Positions 23,469 to 33,791 of a stretch of 64,000 nucleotides of DNA are shown piece by piece. The stretch covers positions 187,501-251,500 of the forward strand of contig JALIZF010001758.1 of the NCBI GenBank assembly GCA_029948255.1, read 5' to 3'. Position 1 is the first letter of the stretch. Every line of letters starts with the position of its first letter. Origin of the DNA: Telmatactis stephensoni. Its lineage: Eukaryota; Cnidaria; Anthozoa; Actiniaria; Isophelliidae. The notes beneath the pieces are model-generated. The model saw only the letters and a program-made list of their open reading frames with translations. It was not told the DNA's origin and ran no database searches. A program made the position numbers and the translations under genes.

Positions 23469-23692
23469 CCACCAAAAATAGTGTAAAAGTATAGTTAAAT
23501 AGACAATATTGAATAACCATTATATGACTGCCTACATGAAGTAGTTACCTAAATTTGATACTCACTCTCACTGAAATGATTCAAGCAACGTTAACACAAA
23601 TATTCCCAGTGAACAACGTACGAGATTTCCGTCAGAGTATATAGCTATTGCGACTTGTGATTGTCATTTCTGGGGTTCCTTAAGGTTAAAGT

Positions 23693-23832
23693 ACTTTTCA
23701 TCGGACCGTGAAATACTAACTAGCAATTAGTGTATAGCAGTCAAAATTCAACAAAAGGAAACAATTAATGGAATTGGGATCTACTAGTGTGTATTAGCTT
23801 AGTAACTATTTCACAGTCAGATGAAAATCACT
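23693..23832. repeat. Palindromic MITE present in all three units
   Basis: TTTTCATCGGACCGTGAAATA on the left is mirrored by TATTTCACAGTCAGATGAAAA on the right. Copies lie at 33,560-33,897 (with a further element nested in it) and 41,633-41,776, so it pre-dates the tandem duplication. A relative of the ends is at about 60,155-60,290. Confidence 0.6.
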
Positions 23833-24432
23833 TATCCGTTTAGTTTTAGTTATATTCTGTGCTAAATTTTGGTTAGTTGACTCTTGAATTGTAATTAAAG
23901 GCATTGTGAATCTAGTAGTCATTTTGTATGGATGTTATACCTGTATGTATTAGGTAGCCGGTTAGGTACCGGTGATTTAGCATAAATTATGATATATTAA
24001 AGCTGAACAAACGACCAGAAAGACGTGCATTCCAGATATGACAACGCAGAGAGATACAGAGGCAACTTTGAGACAAGAGGAGACTCGCAGCCTAGAGCTG
24101 GAACTTTGTTTGGCAGAATTAAAGTGGATTTACAGCCATCTCCGTGCCTTTCTACTTCAAACCCCTGGGGGAGGGGTGGGTGGGGCTGGGGAGCTTCTAC
24201 CCGAATTATTTGTACATTGACAGAATCGTTCAGAACAGTAGAAGACAAAACGCCTCGCGTCAAATTTTTACCGTAAATTAAAGCTTGAACTGATTATCTT
24301 GATTTCTCGTTTCTTTCGACACTTTCAGTGAATATGCCATGGTTATTTGTTTGTAGTGAAGTCTAGTGGGATGCTTGTGTAGATGGTCAAACTTTCACTC
24401 CTACTGGTCTACGGTATTCAGTTACCTGTTAA

Positions 24433-24637
24433 AGGCGGTGTTACACGAGACGATTTTTAACGACGATTTTCCGCGCAACGTTGCAACAGCTTGCAATATT
24501 TTGCGTTGCGAGTTTCTGACTTGGATTCAAAAACTCGCAAAGCGTTGCCGAAGCGAAAATTGTAAGGAAAATCGTTTCAAGTGTCATGTTACACGAGAAA
24601 GATGTTTCGTCGTTAAAAATCGTTTCGTGTAACAAGT
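24433..24637. mobile_element. MITE with GGCGGTGTTACACGAGACG termini
   Basis: The ends are inverted repeats (TTACACGAGACGATTTTTAA, complement at 24,610-24,634). The unit 1 copy (34,422-34,656) is flanked by TTAAA on both sides; the unit 2 copy at about 42,312-42,375 is reduced to its right end. Inserted before the tandem duplication. Confidence 0.6.
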
Positions 24638-25540
24638 TATTAAAGCGCCGTAGCTTTTATCAAAATTTTTGGAATTTCAGATTGAGGCGGCAATTGGAAC
24701 GGCGTTCTCAAATTTGAAGGCAGCTTTTAATTAAAAAAACCATATATTTTTTATAAATGATTTAATGCGACCAGCAAATGACAACAACAACAACAACAAC
24801 CTTCTATATTTTCAAAGTTGCGCCCAATGTTGCAAACAAAGCCGGAACGCAATTCCTTTGTATGTCACGTATTCTATGTACCTAACGCTACTAAAGGAGG
24901 GGTTGGGGAGACGAGGGAAGGTATTTTTCGTTATTTTCTTCTTCCTCTGTCCCTCTCGTGTACCCTGTACCGCCAGGTACGCAGGTTTCATACAAAAAGT
25001 CCAAGGGTTGCATGAAGGTCTAGGGTTGGACAGCGGTGCGAAGAATACTAAACTACAAAAACAGTTGAAGAACTTTTATTTTTTAATCAAAATATTTAGT
25101 TTATCAATTTTGATTTAAATATACATTTTCTTAAAACGATTTTTACAAAAATTATTTCGATTTTCTTTTTCTTAAATATATAACTTGACAATGGCTTGAA
25201 AAATGAAGAGAAAAATTTTGTGTGTGAAAAGAGAAATATAAAGATGCAACTTTGGAAAAAAGCAAACAAGCAAACAGTGATGTGAGTGACTTTTTGAGCG
25301 ACTTTACTAAACTAGTCAACAAAGTTATTGATCAAATACAAGCATAATAAATTTGAACGTGTGGATATGCTTCTGTTACTTCTTACTTTAAAAATAACGA
25401 TTTTATCTTTATAATAGTTGAAATTATATTATTTTATAAATATAAAATTGACTATACAGTATTCCTGTCATAGTGCAAGGACTTTTAGGGTTGGAGGAGT
25501 TGGTTAACTGTCAACCAGTTGTCAACAACTATATGTACCC

Positions 25541-25936
25541 GGGGGGGGGGGGGGGGGTGGACTCCGATCTTGAATGGACGGGGATGCTCGTCGTACCTTT
25601 TAGGGGTCAAAATCTGCCATCTGGTACCTTTTAGGGTGTCTCAGACTTAAGTGGACTACCAGAGACATAGATGGTACCTTTTAGGGACTGTTTTGGAGTA
25701 AATAAACTACCTAAAATAAGCATGAAAGGGACAATTTCGATGATCTGAATTGAATCTTCAAAGCACATCGATAACAAAGTGTTTCATTACTTTAATTCTT
25801 TACTATTGTTTTTGAATTGGTACCTTTTAGGGGTAGAAATGAATTGTTGCCACTCCCACTCAGGTACCTTTTAGGGGTCATTTTCAAAATTTCCGACGAG
25901 CATCCCCGTCCTCTTATATATGGGAGTCCCCCCGGG
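25541..25936. mobile_element. 396-bp DNA element, present only in unit 0
   Basis: It begins with a run of 17 G and ends CCCCCCGGG. The subterminal inverted repeats include GGACGGGGATGCTCGTCG and complement, and GGTACCTTTTAGGG recurs several times inside. ATATGTACCC is duplicated on both sides (25531-25540, 25937-25946), and unit 2 shows the unoccupied site once (about 43,422). A 9- to 10-bp duplication suggests a Mutator-like origin. Confidence 0.75.
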
Positions 25937-26042
25937 ATATGTACCCACTCTGGAATAAGGGGGTTCCAGCCTATTATAATCCAAGAGAGGGGGTCACACC
26001 CATCCCCAAGTCCCTAGCCACGCCCCTGCACTATGCCAAAGA

Positions 26043-26224
26043 TTAGCTTTCAGGCAGTTTGTTGCTGCTTCTATGTGTTGTGACACACAACACAGCAAGG
26101 ATGTACTGTAGGATTGCTTTATCCATCCAAGTGATTTCAGATATCTTAAAAAAGCCAAGACTCTCGTAATATCCCAAGTGACCACCATGTTCAGTTACTA
26201 CAAACATGGCTTGAGGGTTTTCCT
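26043..26224 (-). pseudogene. Duplicated last exon of the ABHD2-like gene, unit 0
   Basis: A 182-nt segment equals the terminal coding exon at 43,549-43,730 in length. The acceptor (TACATTTCAG), an open frame with the catalytic-His motif EHGGHLGYY, and the stop codon are all preserved. The other seven exons are absent from this unit. It can only be translated if spliced to the upstream gene as an alternative terminal exon; otherwise it is a passenger of the segmental duplication. Confidence 0.8.
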
Positions 26225-26640
26225 CTGAAATGTAAACATAACCATGAGCTTTGTCACATCAAATTCGATCTTTATTTCATAACATAATATTAATGATGTT
26301 AAATCAGTCAGAGCATACTAAAGTAAAATTTGATACATTACTGGCACTCGATCCCCTAGCTCCCGAAAGTGATGTTTGAGCATAAAAACAGTGGTAATCA
26401 ATGGTTTGAGGGTTAAAATCAATGGTTTTCTTTAGATTTAACCCTGAGTTAGCACTAATTCACTTTCAAACAACTAGGCCCAGTGTACATATCCAGTAGT
26501 GAGTCCCAACCATTTGAAGGGTGCGCTGTGAAAATGACCTAAGTGACTTTTTGATGGAAACGGCTGTACACAGGCTAGTAAAAACACAACTAAATCCACC
26601 TATCTCGCAACTGCTCGTAACCAGTTGTGTAGTTGTCGCG

Positions 26641-26750
26641 TAGCTTGCGTAGCGGCCCCAAAGGGAGGGGAAAGGGAGAGGGAGGCTCCCTCCTCGCCCC
26701 AGTCCCTTCCCCTCCCCTTTCCCCTCCCTTTAGGGCCGCAACGCAGGCTA
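26641..26750. mobile_element. 110-bp palindromic MITE with 8-bp TSD
   Basis: TAGCTTGCGTAGCGGCCCCA at the left pairs with the complementary right end, giving a GC-rich hairpin. TTGTCGCG flanks both sides (26633-26640, 26751-26758). Paralogous positions 36,685 and about 37,058 show the uninterrupted site, proving the insertion. An 8-bp duplication fits hAT-type elements. Confidence 0.8.
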
Positions 26751-26797
26751 TTGTCGCGTGGTGAGTGCATGCAGGTTAGCCTGAGATTCGCAGCCTT

Positions 26798-27054
26798 ATT
26801 CGCCATTCCGAAATTAGAGTTCCAGTTGAATTATGGGACTGTTTTGGGGAACACAAAATTTCAAAATTCACAAAGAAATGAGGTACAGTTCACCAAATAT
26901 GAGACAAGAAAGCATAAATAAGAGAAAAGTTACCAGGATCAGGTGTTTACGATTGTTTTGTGTTTACAAGCACTTTGCTCCAAATTAATATTAAGTGGCG
27001 TCCCCCAAAACCGTCCCATGATTTAACTGGAACCCTAATTTCGGAATGGCGAAT
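26798..27054. mobile_element. 257-bp inverted-repeat element upstream of the intact NLR
   Basis: ATTCGCCATTCCGAAATTAG and the complementary right end extend as arms of about 55 bases (GGGACTGTTTTGGGG inside). Together with the 110-bp MITE it forms part of the upstream region of the intact NLR gene. Confidence 0.6.
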
Positions 27055-27635
27055 ACTTAACATTGTCTAGCCGCAAAATCCAAGGCATTGACGAATGAAA
27101 CAATTGCGTGTAACTTTTCAATTTTGGACATTTATTTCGATCTTATTTATCACCTACTTCTTCTCTAACAACTGAAACTTTCGCTTTTGTCATATTATGA
27201 CAATACTTCACCGTGGGGAACATGGCAACGGATTCGAAGCGTAGTTTGGTATTATAGTTTTGAAAGCCTTGTGTTTGGATGAAATCTTTTAACACGTAAA
27301 AAACTAGCTAGGCTTCAAAAGGGAGTTTTTGTACTTTTTATTTTGAAAACATGTTATCCATAGAATAATATGACTAATATATTTTCTATCTTGAAACCAA
27401 GAAATTCTGCCGTAGGAACAGCGATATGCCGCAGAACAATAGAAAGCTCCCTAGTTATTATCCGCACTGTAACTTAAAATCGAGTTCAGAGCTGGTCTAT
27501 AAACAGGAACGCCACTGCAAGTTTAGTGTAGACCTAATCTGGTATGCTAATTATTCCATATGGTTGTTGGTTAGTCAGTCTCCGAGAAGAATAGAATTCT
27601 GCCCGATGCGTTGTCCTCAGCCGCGAGCATAGAGC
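27055..27635 (+). promoter_or_regulatory. Probable promoter/5' leader of the intact NLR gene
   Basis: Sequence at 27,060-27,190 is conserved in front of NLR copy 2 (37,562-37,660), as expected for shared upstream DNA. No clear TATA box was identified. An upstream in-frame ORF at 27,426-27,632 ends with TAG three bases before the NLR ATG, so it could act as an upstream ORF or simply be leader sequence. Confidence 0.35.
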
Positions 27636-30600
27636 ATGGAGTGTTTACAAGAGAGTTTAGCTCCAAAACGATTCAGTTTATGTGGCTACATTGTAGCATT
27701 TGCATGTGGATCCATTGGATCACTTTTGGGAGTTATAACGGGCGTGAGAACCGCCGAACAACGACAATTTCGCTGTGACAGCCGAACCAGCTTCACGGAT
27801 CAAAGCTTTCTGCAAGCCAAGTGTTCAACTCAATATGACCAACTCTACAACTTATCTGTACCGCTGTTTGAATACGTACTTCTCACATTTTTTTTCTGTC
27901 ATGTACTTGTTTGTGTCATGTATACACTGTGCGTCAAATTTCAAGTTGATGAAGTTGAACACGCTTTGCCTGACCCTGAAAATCCACGACGGACACCGCA
28001 AATAAGAAGTCGGCGTGTTTTCTTGTGTTATGTTGCACATCTAATACTTCGATTTGGTTTGGGAGTTTTCTCTGCAGTTTTCCTAAAAATAAAAGCGTCC
28101 AATTTTCCATCTCAATTTCAATGTGACTTGGGTCCTACAAAGTCTGCCACCAGTGTAAACTTGAATGTAACGCACTCTAATGTATCGTCAGTACTGATTG
28201 ACTGTTTGAATCCTGTAGCCAGAGAAAAGACAGCTTGGACAACAGCTGTATTCAGTTTACACATCGTTTTTGCATGTCTTGTGTTAAGTGAGGCTTTCTA
28301 TCTTCTTGTAAGAGCTTGTCATACTAACACGTTCATGTACGATTCCCACTTTTGCCGCATACACTTCTTCAACCGAAACAACGGTGCTGCAATCCAAGAA
28401 GAGGTTATCCACAATTTACAAAGACATATTCTTGATCAAACAGAATTTCTAGAACCTCTTATTCCTTCCAGTCTAGAAGACAGGGACAACAGGAAGACCA
28501 TAGACGACATATATGTCGACCTCATTATGTACTCGGGGAGAGTCAGACATGAATTCAAAAATAAACACAGGAGAGACGAGTTAATGGAGGTATACTTCAA
28601 ACCACCCGAGAATTCTGTGAAAATCAACAATCTCGAAGAGCTGTTCCGTAATCTTTCTACTCAAAAATCATACGGCAATATTCTTGCTATTGGTCGACCA
28701 GGAATCGGAAAATCTTTTTTATGTACCAAATTCGTACGTGAGTTGAGTCGAGGAACATTGTTTCCAAAAGCAGCAAAGGCATTCAAATATGTGTTTGTAT
28801 TTCGATTTAGGCATTGGAACTCTGGAGAGATGGTGCGAATGTCACTTAAAGATTTTTTAAGTAAAGCGGAACATTCTTTAGGTAGAATGGACTCCAGTGT
28901 TTTGCAGTCGATTATTGATAAACCAGAAGATGCTCTATTCATTTTTGATGGTTTAGATGAGTTCAAGCATTGTAAAAACCTCTTAAAAGATGAAATAGAG
29001 TACAATGGATCAAATGATATTGATGATAAAATCCCCTTGTCTGCTCTCTATGTGAAATTGTTGAAAAAGAAATTGCTTCCTGGAGCTGCTGTATTAACCA
29101 CTACAAGACCCACTGCCTTGGAATGCGTTAACATGTTCCGATTTGATAACGTGGTGGAAATTTTGGGATTTACCAAAGAAAAAATTGAGTCTTATGTCGC
29201 CAATTTTTGCAAGAATGATCCTGATACAGAAAGTAAGATATGGCAGCATATTAGCAGCAACATTAATCTCTTGTACCTATGTTATATACCAGTGACTTGT
29301 TATATAGTCTGTTCCTTATTAGAATATGAAATCAAGTTACAAGGATCCCTGCTGTCAGCTCCTCTACCAACTACTCTTTCTGATGTTTATAAAGGAGCGT
29401 TGAGAATGTTTATATTGAAGCATAATCCAGAATATCAGGAAAAAGCCATTACTTCAAACATTTATGAAAATGAAAACTTCTTGCCAAAGGTAGAAGAAAT
29501 AATCTCAAAGCTTGGAGCACTAGCACGCAGTGGTATTTGTGAGGGGCGTTTCATTTTTGAAAAAGATGAAATTGAAGGAATGGAAGATTGTGGCTTATTA
29601 AACTGCATGCCAAGCATGAATGAACCAAGGTTTGGGTATTCACGACCATCTCAGTATTGTTTCATTCATTTGACTCTGCAAGAATTTCTTGCGGCGAGAG
29701 ACATTGTTCAACATATGGATCCAGAATTCGAAATAGAAAAAGAAAAAGTGGCTGATTTTATTAAAACCAAAGTGAAGGACACACACTGGCACCTTGTGAT
29801 TCAGTTTATTGCAGGACTATTCCAAGGAAAAGATGTTGCCCAAGTCAAAAATTTTTTTATTAATACTCTTTGTGAAAGTCTTACTTCGAAGTTGGACAAA
29901 AATTTAGCTTTGCTGATGATGCAAAGTTTATATGAGCTTCACGAAGAATATGTTGTAAAGAGAGCTGCGTCCCAGCTTATCAAGAACGAGAGTTGGTTCT
30001 ACGATATAGATTTATCATGGAGCGGTATTGCAGATTGTGATTGCACCGCCATTGCATATACTTTGAGGCAACTTGGGACTCATTTAAAAACCCTTAACTT
30101 GGCATCCAACCAATTTGAAGATGATGGACTTAAAACTTTGCTTGAAGGAATTAAAGAAAACAATCAGCTTACTTATCTAAACCTTGAAAATTCCAAGATA
30201 ACCAATCAAGGATTTTCATATCTGTGTGAAGCTCTAAGACATGAAAATTGTCAACTAACTCAATTGCACTTTTCTTCCTATGAGGTAACAAAAGAAGCTG
30301 TTCCATTCCTTTGTGAAACACTGAAAAACAAAAAGTGTCAACTTACTCAACTGAGCTTTACTGGTATCGATGCCTTAAAAGAGGAAGGTTTATCATTATT
30401 GTGTGCAGCAATAAAAGATAGAAACTGTAAACTTACTGAATTAATTCTCCCCAATAATGAGATAACAGATGATCATGAAGGTGTGTCATCATTGTCTGAA
30501 GCAATGGAAGACAGTAACTGTCAACTTACCTACCTAGACCTTTCTGGCAACCTGATAAACAAAACTGGTGTGTCAATCTTGTTTGAAAAACTCAAAGATA

Positions 30601-31469
30601 AAAACTGTCAACTTACTAAATTGAACCTCAACGGCAACTCAATATCGATAGACAGTACATTATACATATGTGAAGCACTTCAAAATGAAAATTGTCGACT
30701 TACTCATTTGAGCCTAAAGTCTAATTTCATAACAGATGAAGGGGTGGAATACCTAAGTAAAGCACTGCAACATGAAAATTGTCGACTTACTTATTTGAGC
30801 CTAGCATCAAATGCCATAACAGATCAAGGGGTGGCATACCTCACTAAAGCACTGCAACATGGAAATTGTCGACTTGTTCACTTGATACTTACAAACAGCT
30901 GTATAACAGATAATGGTACATCATCATTGTGTTCTGCACTAAAAATGGAACAATGTCAACTTTCTCACTTGGAACTTGCTGGCAACCAATTAACAGACAA
31001 AGGTGTAGCATCATTGGTTGAAGCAATGGAAGATGGAAACTGTGCGCTTATTCACCTAGACCTTTCATTTAACCAGATGATCACAGATGAAGGTATTTCA
31101 TTCTTGAGTGCAGCAATGAAACAGGGAAAATGTAAAATTAAAGAATTAAACCTTAATTCCAACCAGGTAACAGATGAAGGTTTATTATTGCTGTGTAAGG
31201 CACTGAAACATAAAAATTGTCAACTTACTCTGTTAGCGCTTCAATGCCAAACCATAACAAATAAGAGTATACCATTCTTGAGTGAAGCCCTGACACATGA
31301 AAATTGTCGACTTACAAGGTTGGAACTCTCATTCGACCAGCAGATAACAGAGAAAGATGTATCAAAATTGCGGCACATGCGTACATTGAAAGGTAAACAT
31401 TATCGTGTAGCTTTGTTTGGAGGTAACTTTTATAACTTCCTCAGAGTTGAAGCTTTGAAACTAAATTAG
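27636..31469 (+). CDS. NLR-type protein: connexin-like four-pass membrane module, NACHT ATPase, LRRs
   Basis: An uninterrupted 1277-residue frame, apparently one exon. Residues 12-36, 76-101, 125-150 and 200-227 are hydrophobic and likely cross the membrane. The loops between segments 1-2 and 3-4 each have two cysteines (C47, C63; C163, C190), and the second ends with REKT just before segment 4, resembling the connexin E2/TM4 junction (RPTEKT). Residues 345-720 form a NACHT module: Walker A GRPGIGKS (353-360), Walker B LFIFDGLDE (434-442), sensor-like TTTRPTAL (488), and the HLTLQEFLAARD helix near 678. Residues 787-1277 hold about 16 ribonuclease-inhibitor-type LRRs of 28-29 residues with an NCQLTxLxL signature. 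NLRs are innate sensors that oligomerise via NACHT; here the effector would be a membrane channel-like domain instead of CARD, PYD or death domains. Function is inferred. The ATG at 27,636 is used because it precedes the first membrane segment. Confidence 0.85.
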   Translation: MECLQESLAPKRFSLCGYIVAFACGSIGSLLGVITGVRTAEQRQFRCDSRTSFTDQSFLQAKCSTQYDQLYNLSVPLFEYVLLTFFFCHVLVCVMYTLCVKFQVDEVEHALPDPENPRRTPQIRSRRVFLCYVAHLILRFGLGVFSAVFLKIKASNFPSQFQCDLGPTKSATSVNLNVTHSNVSSVLIDCLNPVAREKTAWTTAVFSLHIVFACLVLSEAFYLLVRACHTNTFMYDSHFCRIHFFNRNNGAAIQEEVIHNLQRHILDQTEFLEPLIPSSLEDRDNRKTIDDIYVDLIMYSGRVRHEFKNKHRRDELMEVYFKPPENSVKINNLEELFRNLSTQKSYGNILAIGRPGIGKSFLCTKFVRELSRGTLFPKAAKAFKYVFVFRFRHWNSGEMVRMSLKDFLSKAEHSLGRMDSSVLQSIIDKPEDALFIFDGLDEFKHCKNLLKDEIEYNGSNDIDDKIPLSALYVKLLKKKLLPGAAVLTTTRPTALECVNMFRFDNVVEILGFTKEKIESYVANFCKNDPDTESKIWQHISSNINLLYLCYIPVTCYIVCSLLEYEIKLQGSLLSAPLPTTLSDVYKGALRMFILKHNPEYQEKAITSNIYENENFLPKVEEIISKLGALARSGICEGRFIFEKDEIEGMEDCGLLNCMPSMNEPRFGYSRPSQYCFIHLTLQEFLAARDIVQHMDPEFEIEKEKVADFIKTKVKDTHWHLVIQFIAGLFQGKDVAQVKNFFINTLCESLTSKLDKNLALLMMQSLYELHEEYVVKRAASQLIKNESWFYDIDLSWSGIADCDCTAIAYTLRQLGTHLKTLNLASNQFEDDGLKTLLEGIKENNQLTYLNLENSKITNQGFSYLCEALRHENCQLTQLHFSSYEVTKEAVPFLCETLKNKKCQLTQLSFTGIDALKEEGLSLLCAAIKDRNCKLTELILPNNEITDDHEGVSSLSEAMEDSNCQLTYLDLSGNLINKTGVSILFEKLKDKNCQLTKLNLNGNSISIDSTLYICEALQNENCRLTHLSLKSNFITDEGVEYLSKALQHENCRLTYLSLASNAITDQGVAYLTKALQHGNCRLVHLILTNSCITDNGTSSLCSALKMEQCQLSHLELAGNQLTDKGVASLVEAMEDGNCALIHLDLSFNQMITDEGISFLSAAMKQGKCKIKELNLNSNQVTDEGLLLLCKALKHKNCQLTLLALQCQTITNKSIPFLSEALTHENCRLTRLELSFDQQITEKDVSKLRHMRTLKGKHYRVALFGGNFYNFLRVEALKLN

Positions 31470-32395
31470 AACTATATAGATTTTTAACCTGCGATCTTAA
31501 ATAAAAGATAGTATAAGTAATTAAGATGATTGTTTAGATCTTTATTTGTAAATTATCAATGAAAGTATTCAAAACTTATCGTTGCTATGTCAGTACTGAT
31601 AATTTTCCTGCAGGACGATGAACAGATCACGAATCACGCAAACACATCACGCAAGTGTGCTCACAGTCTACCATGCATGTTACATGTTTTTGTAAAGTAC
31701 CTAGAGCAGATTTTGGATAGGTTATATATACATGTTCATTATCATTATCAACATATACGTAGTACGTCAAATCTACATTCTGTTGACCCCCGACTATACG
31801 CAACGAATGCGCTTGTGCTTATTAAGAAATATAGCTATTTCAATTAACGTGTCGCTGAAAAAAATCCTAAAGGCTAAAGCCTTTCAAATATCTTTTGTGT
31901 ACTAAAAAACGTCTCTGTCGACTATCTAAAAAATAATCGAATAAATTATCGAATATGTGTCCAAGTTGTAGAATTTGTAAGCATACAGTGAGGTTTTTTT
32001 TATTGTAATGATGTCACGATAAACATTTTTCATGATTCAGCTCTCAAAGCTTTAGGCTTCAAGCTTATTTTTTTCAGCGACAACGTTAATTGAATTAGCT
32101 ATATACGGAGATATAGAAACGTACCATCGAACATGAAGCGTTATTGAAATAATCACCTTGCAAATTCATTCTTTATGTTGTTAAATTTGATACTCACTCG
32201 CACTGAAATGATTCAAGCAACTCAAATCAGTATTTCCCAGTGAGCAACCTTCGAGATTTCCGTCAAAGATTGAGTTTAATACAGAAATCAGTTCCAGTAG
32301 AAAAACAAAAGAAATTCTAATGTCTTCTTGGAGTTTGGTAGCTTTATGATTTTAAAGGCCAGTACTGACACAAGAGGGATTTTGCTCCCGGGGCA
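31470..32395. other. 3' flank of the intact NLR (unit-shared)
   Basis: This is homologous to 19,694-20,315 and 39,462-40,960. Short open frames here are not supported. The empty site for the satellite-filled element of unit 0 lies at about 32,183. Confidence 0.6.
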
Positions 32396-33441
32396 TAATA
32401 ATAATAATAATAATGTCTTTATTTAAAGAGGGTAACACATAATAGTTGAGACTAATAAACTAGTGGCCCTCAAACACCTTAACACTACACCTTAACACTA
32501 CACGTTGGTAAGTTCAACCACAGTGACGTGGGAAATCTTAGAAACTGAAACGCTTCTAGTAAAGTTTGTAAAATTCATTCTAAACATGAACAAGTCACAT
32601 AAAAGTTGCAAAAAATGTCGCGAGTATTTGTGTCCATCTCAGAGTTTATGTTAGTCCAGACCCAGGCCTCTTTTTACCCTGCTCCGCTTCGCAGGGTCAT
32701 GCTTCCGGGTCATAATTAACCACTTTAATTTATCAGGGAGGAGGATGAGGTGGGCATGCATAAACTTAGTCCAGACCCAGGCCTCTTTTTACCCCGCTAC
32801 GCTTCGGTAAAACAGAGTCCAGAAGAACTTGCATGCGCATGCGTTTCATGAACCAATCAGACACCGTAAAATTTTGGTGTGACCTGGTTACAAAGCTATC
32901 GTTGAAATTTATCTGGATCAAATCAGCTATATGGGGCTCATTTTGAAAACGAATTCATCGAAGCAGTTAAGTATGCCTTCACTTGTATGAAGCACGTTTT
33001 ACCCAAATTGGAGCAAATCCATGGCCAAGCCCTGTATTACAATGTATGACTTGTCAAAAGGCCTTGTAACCAGGTCACACCAAAATTTTACAGTGTCTGA
33101 TTGGTTCATGTAACGCATCCGCATGCAAGTTCTTCTGGACTCTGTTTTACCGAAGCGGAGCATTCTCGTCCCCAGATCCACCTCGGTTGTCGTTCCTCCC
33201 CGTTGTTATGCATGAGTGGGACCTTGGGACGAGAATGCGAAGCGGAGCAGGGTAAAAAGAGGCCTGGGTCTGGACTAACATAAACTCTGAGATGGACACA
33301 AATACTCGCGACATTTTTTGCAACTTTTATGTGACTTGTTCATGTTTAGAATGAATTTTACAAACTTTACTAGAAGCGTTTCAGTTTCTAAGATTTCCCA
33401 CGTCACTGTGGTTGAACTTACCAACGTGTAGTGTTAAGGTG
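32396..33441. repeat. About 1 kb palindromic region with a TAA-tailed fragment
   Basis: AAT triplets at 32,396-32,414 lead a fragment with GTCTTTATTTAAAGAGGGTA, the look of a minus-oriented retroelement 3' end. From 32,494 to 32,690 a long arm is repeated inverted at 33,238-33,440. Inner arms at 32,793-32,895 and 33,062-33,160 are also inverted (TTGCATGC and ACCAGGTCACACC motifs). Unit 2 carries only a simpler related sequence (about 41,085-41,540). Confidence 0.65.
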
Positions 33442-33599
33442 AAATATAGGTAAAATCCAATTGTCGCCAAAACATAGATGTAAGTCACGAATGAGTACTT
33501 GTATAGTCATACAGCTATTACGACTTCTGATTGTGACTTCTGGGGTTGCTCAACGTTCGAGTGATTTTCATTGGACTGTGAAGTACTAACTAGCAATTA

Positions 33600-33791
33600 G
33601 GGACTGGTCATTATTTACAGGGGGGGGGGGGGGGCTGGTGGAAATGAAAAAGGTAATGCTCAATTTTTTATGACCCCTCCCCCCTTTCTACATACGTACA
33701 CACATAACATTCTTACAGAGTGAGCGTAAAAATCTGCGGCCCTCCATCTATTTCCACCAGCGCCCCCTCCCTGTAAATAATGACCAGTCCC
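33600..33791. mobile_element. 192-bp MITE with TTA target-site duplication, unit 1 only
   Basis: GGGACTGGTCATTATTTACA and its complement are the ends, with a long G run and a CCACCAGC inner pair. TTA is present on both sides (33597-33599, 33792-33794), and units 0 and 2 have a single TTA at the same place (about 23,735 and 41,672). TTA duplications are typical of PIF/Harbinger elements. Confidence 0.8.

Larger units (their letters stand above)
20316..23549. mobile_element. 3.2 kb foldback element packed with a 20-bp satellite
   Basis: The ends GGTAACTACTTGGTGTAGGC and a matching inverse complement extend over ~88 bp as terminal inverted repeats and run straight into satellite. The equivalent positions in units 1 (about 32,183) and 2 (about 40,913) are empty, so this is a real insertion. 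The satellite runs in one orientation to about 23,268 and flips to the opposite orientation for the last ~200 bases, so the satellite forms part of the inverted repeats. No transposase is seen. The architecture resembles Foldback-type elements with tandem-repeat arms. Confidence 0.75.

Noticed and set aside
24765..25118. Conserved frame in all three units beginning after (CAA)n
   Set aside because: The frame is not preserved between units (indels change it) and shows no domain; conservation is explained by the segmental duplication.
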